A stretch of 11,762 bases of DNA, taken from assembly GCA_003024985.2 (NCBI GenBank), contig PXIH01S0032996.1; one strand, written 5' to 3'. The stretch comes from Euperipatoides rowelli. Lineage: Eukaryota; Onychophora; Udeonychophora; Euonychophora; Peripatopsidae. The position numbers and the translations under genes were made by a program. The notes under the pieces were generated by a model. It was not told the DNA's origin. It did no database searches and was given only the letters and a program-made list of their open reading frames with translations. Positions 7,690 through 11,762 of the stretch are shown here, piece after piece (within the stretch, counting starts at the first letter, position 1; the number at the start of each line of letters is the position of its first letter).

Positions 7690-8360
7690 TATCTTTTATT
7701 TGAAAATTGACCAAAAGCATGATATGATGTGAGAATCTATTAGGTTTCAGATTATAATCAAAATTTCTAAATAAATTGCCAGAAGAGAAAAAATAATTTA
7801 GACTGTTTGGCACATTGGCTAGTCTAGTTGATAAGAATTCCATATTCATTCTATCAATCTTAAGCTTCTAATACACTAAAATCAATATCTAACAAAGAAA
7901 AATCACTAACATTAAAATCCCTGCCCAAAATTATATTAGGATGCCCTAATGGCATAGCTTCAAAAACTGCCTCCACATCAACCTGTTATGAGTAATACTA
8001 GGAGGGCCATAATAAGATACAAGATATATTTTTTCACCACCAATAATTAATGAAATTATTAATAATAAGTTTTGTCCAGAAATTAATATCTTCAAGTCTT
8101 GAAATATTAAAGATTTTTAAATCAAAATTAACACACCCGTTAAGCAGTATTTGCTAAGCCTGAAAAGATATGATAGTGCCCGTTGAATATGCTCAAATTA
8201 TTATTCTATTCACCACTTTTTTAAGCTTCACCTCCTGAAAAAATCCAATGTCAATGTTTTCTTATAACAATAAATTGAATAAACCCTGTTTCTTCTTATA
8301 ATTATTTAGCCCTTGAGTGTTGAAAGAACAAGTTTTAATAAAATTTTGGTTTATGTTCAT
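7690..8360 (-). pseudogene. AP-endonuclease-like domain of the minus-strand LINE
   Basis: This copy retains the start of the domain that the other copy lost: FNTQGLNNY just after the ATG, then IDIGFFQEVKL (about 8255-8222). A degraded middle follows, then ILGRDFNVSDFSLLDIDF (about 7930-7880) with the Asp-Phe-Asn motif intact but preceded by Arg rather than Gly. At the end FSHHIML (about 7735-7715) has His in place of the usual Asp of Ser-Asp-His. Several frameshifts and an early stop inactivate it. Confidence 0.85.
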
Positions 8361-8687
8361 TAACCAGGAATGAAATTTTCCCCTCCCCCCATAATAAGTA
8401 AAAATAGCAAACTATACAAATGCATGCATATTTCGAAAACTGTATAGCCTACAAATAACTACATACAGCTAGCAAAATTATAGAAAATAACATAAATAAT
8501 ATCAAAATTGACTACACATATATGCACCAGTATATTACACATTAAGTAGTGTCCAACCAGGGTAAGTGATCTCATTATTGTCAATAAATATAAATAAAAG
8601 TATGTACCTGGCCAGCAGTCCCAACACCAGGATAAAGCATATAATATATATACTTGTAAAACACTCAACTTACTTTGCTTCAAAATT
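8361..8687 (-). other. Inter-ORF spacer of the minus-strand LINE
   Basis: About 330 bp separate the ORF1 stop from the ORF2 start. An open frame crosses part of it on the minus strand, but the frame before 8688 is out of register with the ORF1 product and shows no domain, so I do not call a gene. The stretch contains a G-rich run (ATGGGGGGAGGGG on the minus strand, 8388-8400) and a TGCATGCA palindrome near 8420. Either could matter for translation of ORF2 or RNA structure, but nothing in the sequence shows this. Confidence 0.6.
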
Positions 8688-9636
8688 TCATACGTTTTTA
8701 CTTCTGCCATTATTTGAATCCTCTGTTTTATGTTTCTTACTAGGATTATATAGCTCTGTATCCAAACTTTTTTCTGCATGATCGCTTGAAAATTCATCAT
8801 CTCTAAGTTCAATTTGGACTCCAGTAAACTTTTGAAAGAATGTCCCATTCGCCTAAACCATTACTGATGCCCTTGGATGATGTAGTTTCACCAGAACCCT
8901 TCTGAGACAGNCTATCTTCAATAACCATGACCTGCTCCACATTATCCTCTTCCACAACATGCTTAGCATTACCAGGCATTTCTTCATTGACATTAGATGA
9001 TACAACATCCTCCAACTTCTTTGATTTTAGTTTTGTGGATTTCACAATGTTACTGTATAGAGCTTGGCAGTTATGCCCAATCAGCGAATAGTCTCTGCGG
9101 ATTTACACCATCTCCACCAACATTCCCTAACTGAGTGACTATCCCTTTGGCATTGATAGCATACTTTTTTTACATTGTGCCAGATGCAACCATCCTCTGT
9201 AATTACCCGTAGCAGTGATACTATACATAAGTTTTTCAATAGATACTCCTTCTTTCATCCTGAATGACACATAGGCAGGGGTAGTTTGATAACTTATTGA
9301 TTCATTAATTTTCTTGATAGTCGGTCTGAATGATAAAATTTCACCATATTCTATCAGCAAATTAGGTAATTCACTCTGCAGGTTAATTAGAAGCATCCAG
9401 GTGACAGAGAACTTTATAATCCTTTCATTATCCATAGCATTTGCCATGTGCACAAACAAGTCCTCAAACGCCACAAACTCCCTTACAAAGGTATCCTTAT
9501 TAACTGAATTTGCAAAGCGTATATATTTATAGGCTGGAAACTCCAAAGCCGATAATTCTGACACCAAAAAATAATATCTGCTTAAATTATCTAGCAACAT
9601 TTCTTTGAAATTAGGAACTGTAGGATTATAGGCCAT
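8688..9636 (-). pseudogene. LINE ORF1 (nucleic-acid-binding, CCHC zinc knuckle), broken
   Basis: This would be the RNA-binding protein that coats LINE RNA. I start it at ATG 9636-9634 (MAYNPTVPNFKEML); a longer reading from 9690 begins with GTG and is unlikely in a eukaryote. About 160 residues of mixed character follow, including TTPAYVSFRMKEG, which could be a strand of an RRM-like fold. At a T7 run (9165-9171, A7 on the coding strand) the frame shifts, and the next frame gives a zinc knuckle. After further breaks the frame from 9045 gives a Lys/Glu-rich stretch, and a last frame (about 8835-8688) gives an acidic, polar tail ending SNNGRSKNV. Total length is about 316 codons. One N lies at 8911. 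The Gag-like layout fits ORF1 of Tx1/L1-group elements. Confidence 0.75.
9120..9161 (-). pseudogene. CCHC zinc knuckle of ORF1
   Basis: On the minus strand 9161-9120 reads CYQCQRDSHSVREC, an exact Cys-x2-Cys-x4-His-x4-Cys spacing of 14 residues. This motif binds nucleic acid in retroelement Gag and ORF1 proteins. It lies +1 to the main ORF1 frame, which ends at 9139; the shift can be placed in the A7 run just upstream. A following segment with Trp-Cys and, in another frame, Gly-His-Asn-Cys may be a decayed second knuckle. Confidence 0.85.
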
Positions 9637-9953
9637 GCTGTCAAGATTAACCAGAATAAGAGTGTAAAATATCTTTACTGTGCGGTACACACCCCAATTG
9701 TAAACGTAAAAATGTGAGGTATAAAAACTTTCACTTCTGTCAAAAAAAACAGACTATTAGTTTCAATACTAAATTAGATATTAAGGTAATATAAATTAAT
9801 AACTGTTCAGAATAAAAACATAGCATTGCAATCTAAGCATTGAAATTTTGCAGAAAGTTATATATACAAAAATCCATTCACTTACATCATAAGAGCTGCT
9901 AACACTGAGATCAAATCCCAAGATCCTCTTGGTTAAATGGGCTTATGGGAATG
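9637..9953 (-). promoter_or_regulatory. 5'UTR and presumed internal promoter region of the minus-strand LINE
   Basis: About 317 bp lie between the 18-bp target-site duplication and the ORF1 ATG. Full-length LINEs carry their promoter here, so this is the expected place, but I recognise no specific promoter motif. Near the 5' end is a hairpin, CCAAGA-TCC-TCTTGG at 9918-9932 on the plus strand. The rest is AT-rich with no long open frame. Confidence 0.5.
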
Positions 9954-9971
9954 CATGATTAGAATTTCTTT
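9954..9971. repeat. Target-site duplication, 5' side of the minus-strand LINE
   Basis: This is the second copy of CATGATTAGAATTTCTTT, identical to 4963-4980. To its right the integrase reading continues (minus strand, KTKTAKEILIM). The pair fixes the 5' boundary of the LINE at about 9953. Confidence 0.92.
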
Positions 9972-10073
9972 AGCTGTTTTAGTTTTCATTAGTAGGGCCC
10001 AAGCGTATTTGGAAAAGACATCAATACAAGTCAATAAATATTTAAACCCAGAATTATATTTGGAAATATTTTG
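9954..10073 (-). pseudogene. Polinton-type integrase, upstream part of the catalytic core
   Basis: On the minus strand 10073-9954 reads NSGFKYLLTCIDVFSKYAW followed by KTKTAKEILIM. The Asp in Thr-Cys-Ile-Asp, followed by Val-Phe-Ser-Lys-Tyr, is the first catalytic Asp of the rve DDE core. The reading is then cut by the LINE and resumes at 4980 with the duplicated KEILIM. Upstream of 10073 a stop follows in frame and I cannot recognise the N-terminal zinc-binding part, so the gene is also broken or truncated on that side. Confidence 0.78.
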
Positions 10074-10812
10074 TTAAGGCAAATAGATGCAATTAACGCA
10101 TTTCTTTTTGAGATTCAAGAAAAGTTGAAAATGTCTCAGGGAGAGGATGTGTCTTGACTAGAGCTTTTTTAAATATTAAAAAGAAAAATGTTTTGAAAGA
10201 AAAATAAATATATTACTGATGTCTTAATATTTTAGTTAGTAGAAAAGTTTTAAGCTCAAGAACCATGATATTTTATTTAGTATGAAATGTAAATACTCTT
10301 TCTCAATAGTTTTTTTTTGTATAAATGTAAGAATAAGTTCCCCATTTGAGTTAGAACATTTTTACAGAGATGCAACACTAAGGTGCTAATTGCTCAGTTC
10401 CATTAATTTTTGAATAAACTAAAACTAAAATAAATCTGCCTATATAAATGAGAGGAATCTCTCCTAACCTTTATTACTCCCCTATATACAGTTATAAGTA
10501 TACAGTTTATGCACCATAAGATATTGAGAACAGAGAACAGTGATACAAACTAGTTAATAGGCCACCTCAATGATACATTTTTTTTAAAGAAAATTCAGTA
10601 AAACAGTCAGAGAGAAATAAATTTTGACACTTGGGTCTATGGTCAAGTGACAGAAAAGAACATTTTACATATGTCATTCATACTGTAACATCCAGTGAGA
10701 TGGTTGGTAAAAGAGACTGGGAGGGAAGTCAAGTTCTGAGGAGAAGGAGAAGATAGCTCTTTAAGCCTAGCACACACTAAGATAATTTTACTTTGAAGCA
10801 TCAAAGAATTGT
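10074..10812. other. Non-coding AT-rich stretch, nothing recognised
   Basis: No open frame with recognisable content on either strand, and no continuation of the Polinton integrase. Small features only: a palindrome GAGAG-GAAT-CTCTC near 10450, and a less AT-rich patch around 10690-10770 without coding signal. The 5' part of the Polinton and one of its termini would be expected to the right, but I cannot see them. Confidence 0.5.
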
Positions 10813-10939
10813 ACTCCGAAGGTAAATACTCTTGTGTGTGTCAAAATACTCTAGAGAAAATCAGACTTTGAATTGAACTCTTTCATCACTTTCAAAAGTA
10901 GACCTCTGNTCTACTTTTTGAAAACTTTCTCTTCGGAGT
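10813..10939. repeat. Short inverted-repeat unit with inner hairpin
   Basis: ACTCCGAAG at 10813-10821 and its reverse complement CTTCGGAGT at 10931-10939 bracket about 127 bp. Inside, TTTCAAAAGTAGA (10890-10902) pairs with TCTACTTTTTGAAA (from 10910) with one bulged base, giving a strong hairpin around a loop that contains an ambiguous base at 10909. It could be a small foldback element or the decayed terminus of a DNA transposon. I see no clear target-site duplication. Confidence 0.5.
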
Positions 10940-10965
10940 TAAAAATGCAGCCAATCACCGAAGAT

Positions 10966-11006
10966 GAGAAGTTGAGAACACGAGAAGTTGAGAACACTGA
11001 GAACAC
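10966..11006. repeat. 16-bp tandem repeat
   Basis: GAGAAGTTGAGAACAC occurs twice head to tail (10966-10981, 10982-10997), followed by a partial third copy TGAGAACAC (10998-11006). Confidence 0.9.
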
Positions 11007-11037
11007 GTGACTTGACTTTACTAACTAAAAAATAAAT

Positions 11038-11160
11038 ATGTCAGCCACTTCGCCAACAAAACTGGAACGACAATGAAATATCACTATTAATTCAAGAAGT
11101 AGAAACATATCCTGTCTGTACAACCATCACTTAATTGAATATCACAACAAGCCACTATTT
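11038..11160 (+). pseudogene. MADF-domain-like fragment, frameshifted
   Basis: A short plus-strand reading gives NWNDNEISLLIQEVETYP (11060-11113) and, after a one-base shift, LYNHHLIEYHNKPLF (from 11116). Together these pieces show the first half of a MADF domain: Leu-Ile-x2-Val, Tyr-Pro, Leu-Tyr and a Glu-Tyr-His-Asn-Lys segment. MADF domains are Myb/SANT-like DNA-binding modules found in animal transcription factors and in the accessory protein of Harbinger-type DNA transposons. An ATG at 11038 (reading MSATSPTK) would need another shift to enter the domain. The second half is absent, replaced by an ATTT microsatellite. It is either a decayed transposon gene or a damaged exon; I see no splice sites that settle it. 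Confidence 0.5.
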
Positions 11161-11176
11161 ATTTATTTATTTATTT
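11157..11176. repeat. (ATTT)5 microsatellite
   Basis: Five ATTT units lie directly at the point where the MADF-like reading loses similarity. Confidence 0.9.
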
Positions 11177-11281
11177 TATTAAAACGACGATTCTGCAAGC
11201 CATTGGTATCATATGTAATACANTGATTGGTCTGTAAAGGAGTTGGCCCCTATTTCTGTCTGGTAGAAAACGTTAGAAAAG

Positions 11282-11544
11282 GGATCCAATAAGTGACAAT
11301 TATTGCGTTTTTAACATCTGCGCATCTATTTCAGTATAATGTCATATACGCCAAATAGATGAAATATCTCAAAATTATCAAAATCGATCAAAAAATTATT
11401 ATTTCACCCCTTCGTCATCATACGGTTGGGGCATAGTGGGTTTAATACGCAGTAGGAATTAGGGTTCAGAATAAGATTAAGTTTAAAACTGTAAATAATA
11501 AAATAAAGCTGCTATCCATTACTAATATGTCACTTATTGGATCC
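11282..11544. repeat. MITE-like unit with perfect 17-bp inverted repeats
   Basis: GGATCCAATAAGTGACA at 11282-11298 is the exact reverse complement of 11528-11544, so the arms bracket a unit of 263 bp. Inside is a second inverted pair, CATCTATTT (11323-11331) and AAATAGATG (11353-11361). There is no open frame, so this would be a non-autonomous element. I cannot identify a target-site duplication at the arm tips, and the true ends could lie further out. The transposase family is unknown. Confidence 0.6.
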
Positions 11545-11762
11545 TGGTTCGAGACTCGTTTTCTGGTCTGACAACCAGTCAACCATAAATACTATATTAC
11601 TGGAATCAGCTCGATTTTTTTTACCAAGATTTGTCATATCAAGGCTTGATAATTTCCTACATATGGGCATAAAAGTCGAATTTTGATGTATTTATGGACC
11701 GAATATAACAAATTGTTTAATTAAACAAGATTTTTTTTTTACAAAAATACACATAAATCAAT
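11545..11762. other. Right flank, nothing recognised
   Basis: No coding signal. A small stem CTGGT/ACCAG lies near 11564-11579, and homopolymer T-runs near 11616 and 11731. It may belong to the same repeat as the preceding unit, but I cannot show this. Confidence 0.4.

Larger units (their letters stand above)
401..8284. repeat. Large imperfect inverted repeat made by two LINE copies
   Basis: Bases 401-3707 and the reverse complement of 4981-8284 are copies of the same sequence, separated by about 1.27 kb of Polinton remnant. In a 120-base sample (841-960 against its partner near 7735-7855) I count about six differences. Elsewhere there are small indels and at least one length difference of about 60 bp. 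A transcript crossing the whole unit could fold into a long double-stranded RNA. The structure follows from two insertions in opposite orientation and need not have a function. Confidence 0.93.
5084..8360 (-). pseudogene. LINE ORF2 (endonuclease-reverse transcriptase), minus-strand copy, broken
   Basis: This ORF2 of about 1090 codons covers the complete span of the gene. I place the start at ATG 8360-8358 because the protein then opens with SFNTQGL, the Asn motif that begins LINE endonuclease domains, and no such motif lies upstream. The stop is TAG at 5086-5084, matching the other copy. The order is endonuclease, linker, reverse transcriptase, and C-terminal zinc-finger region with LVWKARNALVFNG near 5265. 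Lesions include an in-frame TAA soon after the start (near 8265), frameshifts in the endonuclease (near 8215), a deletion of about 60 bp near 6945 relative to the other copy, an in-frame TAA near 6270, and further shifts in the C-terminal third. Average length for an L1/Tx1-type ORF2 is similar or slightly greater. Confidence 0.88.
4981..9953 (-). mobile_element. Near-full-length LINE (L1/Tx1-like), minus-strand copy
   Basis: This element is about 4.97 kb, with its 5' end at 9953 and 3' end at 4981. Reading on the minus strand: 5'UTR (9953-9637), ORF1 with a CCHC zinc knuckle (9636-8688), spacer (8687-8361), ORF2 with endonuclease, reverse transcriptase and zinc-finger region (8360-5084), 3'UTR, terminal hairpin and an A8 tail. 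Both ends are defined by an 18-bp target-site duplication, and outside them the Polinton integrase reads on. The 5' end is therefore probably the real transcription start region or close to it. ORF1 and ORF2 are both broken by indels and stops, so the copy is dead. Clade assignment rests on motif style, A-tail and long duplication only. Confidence 0.92.

Noticed and set aside
8459-8848. 129-codon minus-strand open frame across the ORF1 end and inter-ORF spacer
   Set aside because: The polar ORF1 tail reads in a different frame here and ends at 8688; this frame changes from ORF1 shadow to hydrophobic spacer translation and has no recognisable domain.
9314-9532. Plus-strand open frame inside ORF1; also 8566-8781
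   Set aside because: Antisense shadows of ORF1 and the spacer.
9637-9690. ORF1 start at 9690
   Set aside because: The codon is GTG; the first ATG in frame is at 9636-9634.
9900-9953. tRNA-like or SINE-like B-box near GATCAAATCCC
   Set aside because: The motif match is weak, there is no A-box or cloverleaf, and the stretch lies inside the 5'UTR of the LINE.
401-9953. Group II intron or bacterial retroelement as the source of the reverse transcriptase
   Set aside because: The reverse transcriptase is linked to an AP-type endonuclease and ORF1 zinc knuckle, with A-tail and target-site duplication, all of which indicate a eukaryotic LINE.
3708-10073. A complete, functional Polinton in the window
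   Set aside because: Only pieces of two genes are visible; I see no DNA polymerase B, ATPase, protease, capsid gene or terminal inverted repeats, and both genes are broken.

Overview
The window looks like eukaryotic, probably invertebrate metazoan, nuclear DNA. It is very AT-rich, has no bacterial-style gene clusters, and consists mostly of decayed mobile elements. I cannot name the phylum. No intact host gene is visible. Nearly every coding stretch is a pseudogene carrying frameshifts or stops.

Layout, left to right. Bases 1-261 are unassigned. Bases 262-401 hold five head-to-tail copies of a GC-rich 28-bp minisatellite unit. Bases 401-3707 are a plus-strand, 5'-truncated copy of a non-LTR retrotransposon (LINE, L1/Tx1-like: apurinic-type endonuclease, reverse transcriptase, C-terminal zinc-finger region, 3' hairpin, A-tail). 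Bases 3708-4980 are a minus-strand remnant of a Polinton/Maverick-like, virus-related DNA transposon: the C-terminal half of a retroviral-type integrase ending in a chromodomain, then a second gene that overlaps it by the four bases ATGA. Bases 4981-9953 are a near-complete minus-strand copy of the same LINE family, with 5'UTR, ORF1 with a CCHC zinc knuckle, a spacer, ORF2, 3'UTR and A-tail. Bases 9954-10073 are the missing upstream part of the Polinton integrase core. From 10074 to the right end there is no clear gene except a short MADF-like fragment (about 11038-11160), several inverted repeats and a MITE-like inverted-repeat unit at 11282-11544.

How it fits together. The minus-strand LINE lies inside the Polinton integrase. 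An identical 18-bp sequence stands at both ends (4963-4980 and 9954-9971), as expected for a target-site duplication, and the integrase reading continues from one side to the other. The plus-strand LINE lies in the next Polinton gene, in the opposite orientation. Two related LINEs therefore hit one short Polinton remnant and now form a large inverted repeat (about 3.3-kb arms, 1.27-kb spacer). The lesions I compared inside the two LINEs differ, so they look like separate insertions rather than one copy duplicated by inversion. The left junction of the plus-strand copy has no target-site duplication and abuts the minisatellite, so the rest of the Polinton gene is lost or displaced there.
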